Origin: an uncultured Alphaproteobacteria bacterium
Lineage (GTDB): Bacteria; Pseudomonadota; Alphaproteobacteria; Rhizobiales; Pleomorphomonadaceae
Length of the DNA stretch: 52,923 nucleotides
Direction: 5' to 3'
NCBI GenBank assembly: GCA_937900425.1
Contig: CALCDT010000250.1
Location: 1-52,923, forward strand
Both the position numbers and the translations under genes were made by a program. Below the pieces are notes generated by a model that saw nothing but the letters and a program-made list of their open reading frames with translations, had not been told where the DNA came from and made no database searches. Positions 8,998 through 15,404 of this stretch are shown piece after piece; the first letter of the stretch is position 1, and each line of letters starts with the position of its first letter.

Positions 8998-9285
8998 TCA
9001 CTCGTCGAAAGCTTCGACGAGCACGGTGGCGCCGGGTATCTGCGAGAAGCGGGCGGAGGTCGCCTCGATGCGGGCGAGCTGGCCGAGCGCAAGCGAGCAG
9101 GGATGGCCCCAGCGCGCCTTCACCCGGTCGGAGGCGATGACGAGGGCGGTACGGGACCGCGTCAGGAAGTCGTCGAGCGGATAGGCGGTGCCCGGGTCGA
9201 AATAGTCCTTCACCACCAGCGAGGGCGAGTAGCAACTCTCGGCGGTGCCGTCGGGCCAGCGCACGTGGAAGCGCATTTCAGGCAT
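8998..9285 (-). CDS. MSMEG_0570-family nitrogen starvation response protein
   Basis: This is a 95-residue soluble protein that I recognise as the small conserved member of nitrilase clusters. It opens MPEMRFHVRWPDGTAESCYS and contains TRSRTALVIASDRVKARWG. It has no signal peptide or membrane segment, and one cysteine (near residue 18). Its role is unknown; some descriptions of the cluster list it as a hypothetical protein. It overlaps the stop of the glycosyltransferase gene by 8 bases and is followed 29 bases later by the flavoprotein gene, so it belongs to the same transcript. The name 'nitrogen starvation response' comes from family context and not from a known activity. Confidence 0.85.
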   Translation of the reverse strand: MPEMRFHVRWPDGTAESCYSPSLVVKDYFDPGTAYPLDDFLTRSRTALVIASDRVKARWGHPCSLALGQLARIEATSARFSQIPGATVLVEAFDE

Positions 9286-10435
9286 GGGCGATCTCCGGAA
9301 GAGCCTCGTAGACGCCGAGATGGCGCTCGGCGACCGCGCGCCACGAATGGCGGGCCGCGACGGCGGGGCCGCGGGCGGCGAGATCGGCGCGCAGCGAGGG
9401 GCCGAGCATCCGGGCCATGGCGGCGGCGATCGCACGGCTCGACGCCGGATCGCAGCGCAGGGCCTCGCCCGGTTCGAGCCAGTCGTCGAAGGGTCGGCCG
9501 ACGGAGACGATCACCGGCGTGCCGCAGGCCATCGCCTCGAGCGCGACGAGGCCGAAGCCTTCCTTCAGCGAGGGAAACACGAGGGCGTCGGCGGCGCGGT
9601 AGAGCGGCGCCATCAGGCGCTGGGGCATCGGCCCGGTGACGATCACCGCCTCCTCGAGCCGCCCCGCGGCGAGCACGGCGTCGAAGGCGCGGCGATAGGC
9701 CGAATGGTCGAGCAGCGAGGCGCCGCCGGCGACGACGAGGCGGGCGGCCGGCTCGGAGGCGTGGATCAGGCGGAAGGCTTCGAGGATGCGCACGGTGTTC
9801 TTGCGCTCCTCGATGCCGCCGACCGCGAGGAAGACCGGGCCGCCGGGCGGCAGCAGGCTCGCCGCCAGTTCCTCGTCGGCGGCATCCCGACACGGCGAGA
9901 AACGCCTGGTGTCGACGCCGTTGCCGACGACCTCGGCATCGATGCCCCAGTCGGCGAGAAGGCGCTCGCGCCATTCCTGCGAGACGACGAAATGGGCGTC
10001 CGGCGCCGTGATCGCGCGCGCCTGCAGCGCCTCGACCCGCGGATCGTCGAAGTCGTCGATGTGATGGACGGTGCGGGCGAAGGCCGGGATCAGGCCGGCC
10101 TCGCGCAGGTTGGCGAGGGCGTTGGCCGAGATGCCGTCGCCGGCGTGCCAGACGTCGAAGCCGCGGTTTTCGGCCTTCGAGAACCAGGCGACGTAGTCGG
10201 CGACGCGGAAGGCGACGAGGCTGGCGAGGTCGTCGCCGACCTTGAGCGCCGGGATCGGGCGAAGTTCGCACCGCGCTGCGCGGAAGAAGCCGCGGCCGGA
10301 CGGGTCGGGTGCGTGAACCACCGCCTCGTGGCCGAGGTCGGTCAGCGCCTCGGCGAGTTCGAGGGCGTGGACGACGCCGCCGCGCGGGTTGGTGGAGTGG
10401 GTGAGCAGCGCGACGCGCAGCTTGCGGGGCGTCAT
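9278..10435 (-). CDS. MSMEG_0565-family glycosyltransferase (GT4-like)
   Basis: This is a 385-residue GT-B fold glycosyltransferase, expected to move a sugar from a nucleotide donor to an unknown acceptor in the cytoplasm. The N-terminal domain begins with LLTHSTNPRGGVVHALELAE. The C-terminal domain has AVGGIEERKNTVRILEAF and the donor-binding EGFGLVALEAMACGTPV. The family is characteristic of nitrilase clusters. Its ATG overlaps the stop of the AIR-synthase-like gene as ATGA, so the two are translationally coupled. No membrane segment is visible. A glycosyltransferase in a supposed cyanide-nitrogen pathway is hard to explain by hydrolysis alone and points to a sugar-bearing product or intermediate (inference). 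Confidence 0.88.
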   Translation of the reverse strand: MTPRKLRVALLTHSTNPRGGVVHALELAEALTDLGHEAVVHAPDPSGRGFFRAARCELRPIPALKVGDDLASLVAFRVADYVAWFSKAENRGFDVWHAGDGISANALANLREAGLIPAFARTVHHIDDFDDPRVEALQARAITAPDAHFVVSQEWRERLLADWGIDAEVVGNGVDTRRFSPCRDAADEELAASLLPPGGPVFLAVGGIEERKNTVRILEAFRLIHASEPAARLVVAGGASLLDHSAYRRAFDAVLAAGRLEEAVIVTGPMPQRLMAPLYRAADALVFPSLKEGFGLVALEAMACGTPVIVSVGRPFDDWLEPGEALRCDPASSRAIAAAMARMLGPSLRADLAARGPAVAARHSWRAVAERHLGVYEALPEIAHA

Positions 10436-11439
10436 GCGGCGCTCTCCCGGATCGGGTGGACGGGCGTGTCGAGGGGCGGGCCGCAGCCGAGCAGCGGGGT
10501 CGCGGCGAGGTCGCGGATCGTCTCGGCGGCGCCGCTCAAGGTGACGGTGACGCAGCGGTCGGCGGTGACGGCGCCGATGTCGGCGGCGGCGACGCCCTCG
10601 GCGGCGAAGCGGGCGATGATGGCGGCGACCGCCTCCTCGCGGGCCGTCAGGAGGAAGCCGAAGCTCGGGAAGCTTTTCAGCCAGCGGACGAGCGGCACGC
10701 CCTGCGGCCGCGGCACGGCGGCGACGTCGATCACGACGCCGACGCCGGAGCATTCGGCGAGCATTGCCGCGGTACCGACGAGGCCGGCCTGGCTGATGTC
10801 CTTGGCGGCGCGCGACAGACCGTCCTCGGCGATGCCGGGCAGGATCTCCATCATGCGGCGCAGGCGGCCCGGCGCGGTGCCGGTCGCCGCCTCGAAATTG
10901 TCGAAGGGCTCGCGGTAGCGGCCGGAGAGGTCGATCGCCGCGATCAGCCGCTCGCTGCGGCGCGCGTCGAAGCTCGTCAGCAGGCGCTTCGCCCGGCCGA
11001 GGATGGCGACCGAGAGCTGGCCCTGGGCCGAGCGCGAATTGGTGTGGCCGCCGACGATCGGCACGCCGTAGGCTTCCGCCGCGGCCCGCATGCCGGCGAG
11101 CACCGGGGCGGCCGCCGCCTCCCCGTCCGACCACAGCGCGTCGACCACGGCGACCGGCCGGCCGCCCATGGCGAGGATGTCGGAGACGTTGACCATGACG
11201 CCGCACCAGCCGGCGAACCAGGGGTCGGAGGCGACGAACTCGTTCATGAAGCCTTCGATGGCGAAGAGCAGATGGCCGTCGCCATCGGGAAGCGCGGCGC
11301 AGTCGTCGCCGACCGGGACCGCGGAGGCGCCGCCGACGCCGAGGGCCGCCGCGGCAGCGGCGATGTCGGCCTTGGCGGCGAGGCCGCGGGAGGCGCGCAG
11401 CTCCGCGGCGAGAGTGGCGAGGTCGGCGGCGGACGTCAT
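10432..11439 (-). CDS. nitF: AIR synthase-like protein, Sll0787 family (NitF-like)
   Basis: This 335-residue protein has the PurM/SelD/ThiL-like two-domain fold: an N-terminal domain with GDDCAALPDGDGHLLFAIEG, which would bind metal and ATP, then MVNVSDILAMGGRP, and a C-terminal domain opening IAEDGLSRAAKDISQAGLVGT. Relatives activate amides or carboxylates with ATP, but this family's substrate is unknown. It is a standard member of Nit1C clusters. Its start overlaps the upstream GNAT stop and its stop overlaps the glycosyltransferase start, both as ATGA, which marks tight coupling. The sequence looks intact. Confidence 0.88.
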   Translation of the reverse strand: MTSAADLATLAAELRASRGLAAKADIAAAAAALGVGGASAVPVGDDCAALPDGDGHLLFAIEGFMNEFVASDPWFAGWCGVMVNVSDILAMGGRPVAVVDALWSDGEAAAAPVLAGMRAAAEAYGVPIVGGHTNSRSAQGQLSVAILGRAKRLLTSFDARRSERLIAAIDLSGRYREPFDNFEAATGTAPGRLRRMMEILPGIAEDGLSRAAKDISQAGLVGTAAMLAECSGVGVVIDVAAVPRPQGVPLVRWLKSFPSFGFLLTAREEAVAAIIARFAAEGVAAADIGAVTADRCVTVTLSGAAETIRDLAATPLLGCGPPLDTPVHPIRESAA

Positions 11440-11981
11440 GCGGCGATCCTCCGCGCGGCGGAGCGGAAGCCGGTCTCGGCGGCGGCGCAGGGCGGATAGT
11501 GGGCGAGGTCGGCGGACATCCTGAGGTGCGGCCGGCCGGCGATCTCGACCTCGCCGATCTCGCGCCAGTGCAGCCGGCGGAACAGCAGGCCGTTCTGCGG
11601 CTGGACGTTGGCGAGGAAGCTGTGGCAGCCGCGGGCGTTGGCCGAGGAGACCGCGAGGCGGATCAGCATGGCGCCGAGGGCGCCGACGCGGCGGAAGTCC
11701 TCGTGAACCGCGAGGCGCGAGCCCCACCAGACGCCCGGCTCGGCCTCGTGGATGCGCACGGTGCCGACCACCGCGTCGGCGACGACGCCCATCAGCGAGA
11801 CGACGACGATCGGGATGGCGTGGTCGTCGATCTCGTCGCGGTCGTCGCCGGCGAAAATGCCCTGCTCGGTGCAGAACACCTGCCGGCGCAGCGCCATCGC
11901 CTGACGGCGCTCCCAGCCGTCGGTGGCGAATTTCACCTGGAAATCGGCGGGGCGGTAGGGCTTGAAGGGATCGAAGATCAT
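11436..11981 (-). CDS. nitE: GNAT acetyltransferase, MSMEG_0567/Sll0786 family (NitE-like)
   Basis: This 181-residue protein belongs to the GNAT N-acetyltransferase superfamily. The acetyl-CoA pyrophosphate loop is seen in HEDFRRVGALGAMLIRLA (about residues 94-111), after the strand WWGSRLAV. The N-terminal FKPYRPADFQVKFATDGWE is typical of the nitrilase-cluster subgroup. The acceptor amine is unknown. Its ATG overlaps the stop of the radical SAM gene, and its stop overlaps the next start, each by four bases. I see no truncation. Confidence 0.88.
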   Translation of the reverse strand: MIFDPFKPYRPADFQVKFATDGWERRQAMALRRQVFCTEQGIFAGDDRDEIDDHAIPIVVVSLMGVVADAVVGTVRIHEAEPGVWWGSRLAVHEDFRRVGALGAMLIRLAVSSANARGCHSFLANVQPQNGLLFRRLHWREIGEVEIAGRPHLRMSADLAHYPPCAAAETGFRSAARRIAA

Positions 11982-13126
11982 TCCGCCGCCAGCCGCGAGA
12001 CGCAGCCGCCTTTCGCCTTTTCGTAGGAGGACAGCGCCGAGCACGCGCCGCAGCGGGCGCAGCCGGCCTTGACGTCGAGCGAGCGCAAGCCCGAAGCGAG
12101 CAGCATGCCGGCGAGCGGATCGAGGATCCGATGCATGAACTCCGGCGTCGGCCCGGGGTGGCTTTCGAGCGGCGTGCCGGAGATCGGCACGAAGGGCACC
12201 ACGAAGGGATAGACGCCGAGGGCGACGAGGCGGCGGGAGACGTCGAGGATCGCCTCGGCGTCGTCGCCGAGGCCGGCGAGGATGTAGGTCGAGACCTGGC
12301 CGCGGCCGAACACCGGCACGGCGGCGGCGAAGGCCTCGAAGTAGGTCTCCAGCGAGACCTGGGCCTTGCCGGGCATGATGCGGGCACGGACCTCCGGCGT
12401 CACCGCTTCCAGATGCATGCCGAGAGCGTCGGCGCCGGCGTCCTTCATGCGGGCGAACCAGGAGAAATCCTCCGGCGGCTCGCACTGAACCTGGATCGGC
12501 AGGTCGACCCGCGCCTTCACGCCCGCCGCGCTCTCGGCGAGGATCTTGGCGCCGCGGTCGCGGCCCGGCGGGGTGCCGGTGGTCATCACCATGTGGGTGA
12601 CGCCGTCGAGCTCGACGGCGGCCTTGGCCACTTCGCCGAGTTGTTCCGGCGTCTTCCTCTCGATGGTGCGGCCGGCGGCGAGCGACTGGCCGATCGAGCA
12701 GAACTGGCAGGTCTTGGTGCGGCTCTGGTAGCGGATGCAGCTCTGCAGCACCGTGGTGGCGAGCACGTCGCGGCCGTGGAGCACGGCGATCTGCGAATAG
12801 GGCACGCCGTCCGCCGTCTTCATGTCGTAGAAGCGCGGGCGGGCGGGGAATTCGACCTCGCCGAGCACCTCGGCCCCGCGCAGCACCCGGCTGCGGCCGA
12901 AGACGTCGGGCGCCTCGACCAGATAGGGGCTGTCGAAGGCCGGGGCGGTGTGGACGGGCACCATGACGGTGACGCCGTCGATGGTCATCGCCTTGTGGTC
13001 GGAGGGGCCGGCGCCGCCGCGGCGGCTGTCCGCCCCGGCGCGCGGATCAACGAGACGGACCCCGGAAGACTGCAACTCGTTGATCAGCGCCTGCGGCGCC
13101 ATCGCGGTCGGCATCGGCTGCGTCAT
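11978..13126 (-). CDS. nitD: Radical SAM protein, MSMEG_0568 family (NitD-like)
   Basis: This 382-residue radical SAM enzyme uses a non-standard cluster motif, C130-x9-C140-x2-C143 (in LQSCIRYQSRTKTCQFCSIG), instead of Cx3Cx2C. A second cysteine set at the C-terminus, C356-x2-C359-x2-C362-x12-C375, could bind an auxiliary iron-sulfur cluster. The family is diagnostic of nitrilase clusters; the reaction is unknown. I kept the ATG at 13126 because family-like sequence (ALINELQSSGVRL, then RRGGAGPSDH) starts soon after it, even though this makes the gene overlap the nitrilase by 80 bases. In-frame ATGs at 13114 and 13102 are alternatives. Its stop overlaps the GNAT start. Confidence 0.9.
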   Translation of the reverse strand: MTQPMPTAMAPQALINELQSSGVRLVDPRAGADSRRGGAGPSDHKAMTIDGVTVMVPVHTAPAFDSPYLVEAPDVFGRSRVLRGAEVLGEVEFPARPRFYDMKTADGVPYSQIAVLHGRDVLATTVLQSCIRYQSRTKTCQFCSIGQSLAAGRTIERKTPEQLGEVAKAAVELDGVTHMVMTTGTPPGRDRGAKILAESAAGVKARVDLPIQVQCEPPEDFSWFARMKDAGADALGMHLEAVTPEVRARIMPGKAQVSLETYFEAFAAAVPVFGRGQVSTYILAGLGDDAEAILDVSRRLVALGVYPFVVPFVPISGTPLESHPGPTPEFMHRILDPLAGMLLASGLRSLDVKAGCARCGACSALSSYEKAKGGCVSRLAAE

Positions 13127-14111
13127 CGGAGGAGGTTCCTTCGAGGCTTTGGAGACGGGAGGCGGGAGCGGCGCCGGCGGAGGCGGCGTGCATCGGCACG
13201 GCCGCCCGGTCGTCGAGAACGAGCGAGAGCAGTTCGGGCCGAGCGTAGTGGCCGACGGAATCCATCATCCGCTTGCGCTTCAGGATCAGCTTCATGTCGA
13301 GGTCGGCGACGAGGATGCCCTCGCCTTCGGTCAGCGGCGCGACGAGGTGGTTGCCTTCCGGCGAGACGATCGCGGTCATGCAGCCGCCGGAAAGCGCCCG
13401 GCGCAGCTTCTCGTCCGGGCAGATCGCCGCCTTCTGCTCCTCGGTGAGCCAGCCGGTGGCGTTGACGACGAAGCAGGCGGATTCGAGGGCGTGGTGGCGG
13501 ATCGTCACCTCGATCTGGTCGGCGAAGATCTGGCCGACGAGGGAGCCGGGGAACTGGGCGACGTGGATCGCCTCGTGCTGCGCCATCAGGGCGTAGCGGG
13601 CGAGCGGGTTGTAGTGCTCCCAGCAGGCCAGCGCGCCGAGGCGGCCGACGGCGGTTTCGACGACCTTGAGGCCGGCGCCGTCGCCCTGGCCCCAGATCAT
13701 GCGCTCGTGGAAGGTCGGCGTGATCTTGCGCCGCTTCAGCACGATCTCGCCGGTGACGTCGAAGACGAGCTGGGTGTTGTAGAGCGAGCCGTGGTCGCGC
13801 TCGTTGACGCCGAGCACCACGACGACGCCGTGACGGCGGCAGGCGGCGGCGACGCGCTCGGTGGTGCGGCTCGGCACCGCGACGGCGTTGTCGTAGAGCC
13901 GCAGATGCTCGCCGCCGGAGAGCACCGGGGGCAGCACGAAGGAAAAATACGGGTACCAGGGCAGGAAGGTCTCCGGGAAGACCACCAGCTCGGCGCCCCG
14001 CCCCGCCGCCTCGGCGATGGCGTCCAGCACCTTGTCCTCGGTGCCTTGGAGAGAGGCGAGATCCGGCGCGATCTGCACGGCGGCGACCCGGACGGAGGCT
14101 TTGTCGGCCAT
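13047..14111 (-). CDS. nitC: Nitrilase, Nit6803 family (NitC-like)
   Basis: This 354-residue carbon-nitrogen hydrolase should convert a nitrile to the carboxylic acid and ammonia. The catalytic triad is present: E47 in FPETFLPWYP, K129 in KRRKITPTFHERM, C163 in LACWEHYNPLARY, with the second glutamate E136. Nit6803-type enzymes have broad aliphatic and dinitrile substrates, and the linked gene in Pseudomonas has been tied to growth on cyanide. The ATG at 14111 begins conserved sequence (VRVAAVQIAPDL); an upstream ATG at 14183 adds an unconserved leader. Conserved sequence ends near GHYARPELLSLVLDD, and the last 40 or so residues are low-complexity and overlap the radical SAM start. Confidence 0.93.
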   Translation of the reverse strand: MADKASVRVAAVQIAPDLASLQGTEDKVLDAIAEAAGRGAELVVFPETFLPWYPYFSFVLPPVLSGGEHLRLYDNAVAVPSRTTERVAAACRRHGVVVVLGVNERDHGSLYNTQLVFDVTGEIVLKRRKITPTFHERMIWGQGDGAGLKVVETAVGRLGALACWEHYNPLARYALMAQHEAIHVAQFPGSLVGQIFADQIEVTIRHHALESACFVVNATGWLTEEQKAAICPDEKLRRALSGGCMTAIVSPEGNHLVAPLTEGEGILVADLDMKLILKRKRMMDSVGHYARPELLSLVLDDRAAVPMHAASAGAAPASRLQSLEGTSSDDAADADRDGAAGADQRVAVFRGPSR

Positions 14112-14187
14112 GACGGCGTCTCTTCTGTTCGTCGTTGCTTCACAGATCGGGATGACCTCTCCCGGTCCCGAGAGCCGGTCCACCCGG

Positions 14188-14311
14188 CCTCGTCCTTCGA
14201 GACGGCCCTTCGGGCCTCCTCAGGATGAGACCTCCGAATGGCCGAAAGCTCCGCGTCCGTCCTTCCCCTCATCCTGAGGAGGCCGCCTTGCGGCCGTCTC
14301 GAAGGACGAGG
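14188..14311. repeat. Second REP-like element, inverted pair
   Basis: Copy one (14188-14230) begins CCTCGTCCTTCGAGACGGCC and ends CTCCTCAGGATGAGA. Copy two (14267-14311) is its near-exact reverse complement, CCTCATCCTGAGGAGGCC through to GGACGAGG. Each copy has its own small central hairpin around GGCC. The pair fills the gap between the NitB-like gene and the nitrilase gene without breaking either. Confidence 0.75.
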
Positions 14312-14348
14312 GGAAGCCGGGGCGCAGGCGCGGCGAGGCGCCTGCCCG

Positions 14349-14831
14349 TCACACCGTCCAGGTGTCGAGGATGAAGGCGTTGTCCTTGCGGTGCAGCAGG
14401 ATGAGGTCGAGCACGTCGAGCGGGTTGATCGGGCGGATGCCCGGGATCAGCGACGGTTCGCCGTGGCCGTAGAGCGCCTGCAGGGCGAAGCGGCAGGCGT
14501 AGACCTTGCCGCCCTCGTCCATGAACTTGACCAGCTGGTTGTTGAAGTTCTGCGCGCCCGGAAAGGCCTCGTCGCCGAGGGTCGGGAAGCCGCGCTGGAC
14601 GCCGAGCGTCACACCCGGGCCGTAGAGCAGGATCGAGGTCTCGAAGCCCTTCCGCTTGAGGCGCAGGGCCTGGAGGATGTTGACGAGGCCGATCGAGCCT
14701 TCGAAGGCGACGGTGTGGAAGGTGACGAGGGCTTTTTCCCCCGGCTCGGCCTTCACGTCCTCGAAGACCTTCTCCTCGTAGTCGACAAAGAAATCGCCCT
14801 TCTTGTGCGCGGGCGTGGTGACGGCAGGCAT
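14349..14831 (-). CDS. nitB: MSMEG_0572/Sll0783-family protein (NitB-like)
   Basis: This 160-residue soluble protein is the first gene of the nit operon and a hallmark of Nit1C clusters; the Pseudomonas counterpart is strongly induced by cyanide. The pattern TFHTVAFEGSIGLVNILQAL, then KGFETSILLYGPGV and FMDEGGKVYACRFALQALYG, looks like a DsrE/DsrF fold, with C113 at the position where sulfur-carrying members hold their cysteine. That fold call is my inference. The ATG at 14831 follows GAGGAGGG; the longer frame to 14927 would start upstream of the likely transcription start. A 237-base gap with repeats separates it from nitC. Confidence 0.88.
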   Translation of the reverse strand: MPAVTTPAHKKGDFFVDYEEKVFEDVKAEPGEKALVTFHTVAFEGSIGLVNILQALRLKRKGFETSILLYGPGVTLGVQRGFPTLGDEAFPGAQNFNNQLVKFMDEGGKVYACRFALQALYGHGEPSLIPGIRPINPLDVLDLILLHRKDNAFILDTWTV

Positions 14832-14897
14832 GGAACCCTCCTCGGCTTCGGTGATCCGTCCGCCCGGTCCGTTCCGCCGGGCGTCCCCGACCGTCTC

Positions 14898-14912
14898 GCA
14901 AGCGCCGTGCCA
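14898..14912 (-). promoter_or_regulatory. Sigma-54 (RpoN) type promoter of the nit operon
   Basis: On the minus strand the sequence is TGGCACGGCGCTTGC, followed by GA. It matches the -24/-12 consensus TGGCAC-N5-TTGC exactly, with the invariant GG and GC ten bases apart. Transcription would start near 14886, giving a leader of about 55 bases before nitB. RpoN dependence suits nitrogen-limitation control; the activator is not in the window. Confidence 0.75.
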
Positions 14913-14913
14913 G

Positions 14914-14974
14914 ATTGAATGCAGCACCGTAAGGCTTCAATCAGCATCAATATGCATTCAATTTTCCATTCAAT
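14914..14974. promoter_or_regulatory. ATTCAAT repeats upstream of the nit promoter
   Basis: ATTGAATGCA (14914-14923) and TGCATTCAAT (14953-14962) form a perfect 10-base inverted repeat with 29 bases between. A further ATTCAAT lies at 14968-14974, 12 bases after the previous copy. The array abuts the -24 element, so it may bind a regulator, possibly the divergent MocR protein. Confidence 0.45.
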
Positions 14975-15404
14975 GTGAGGTGGTCTGGTCCAATTTCCCG
15001 GAATTCGGCCAGTTAGGCGCGAAGAAATTCAGCAAATTGACCGCATCTCTGCCGAGGGATCCGGCATTTCACCTATTACTCATATGCCCGCCGGGCGGAG
15101 CGATCCTCAGAACCAGTGAACCTGTTGCGAGTCGCCGATCCCACGGCGCTCCCGATCTCCTTGAGGTTGCGAGGAAATCAGCGCCGAGGACAGGATTGCG
15201 CCTTCTGCACGTCCCCGCCCCTCACCTTCAAAGTATGAGACGAGATCGGCCGGTGGGCGCGCGGAAATTTTGGGCATGGGCGATTTTTCAGCTGACGATC
15301 CAACAATATCCAGTCAATATCGCCGGACAAATCAGGGCCACGCGACACCGCGAGGCGCAGGGCCGACGGGCTGACGTCGGGGCGAAACGGGGGGCGGGAG
15401 GGGC

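Larger units (their letters stand above)
14832..15404. other. Divergent nit operon / mocR control region
   Basis: This 573-base gap is unusually AT-rich in its left part (14914-15010). It holds a sigma-54-type promoter (14898-14912) reading left and several ATTCAAT words (14914-14974). The part between about 15010 and 15404 shows no gene and no clear promoter for the regulator, although a start signal must exist there. Confidence 0.6.
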
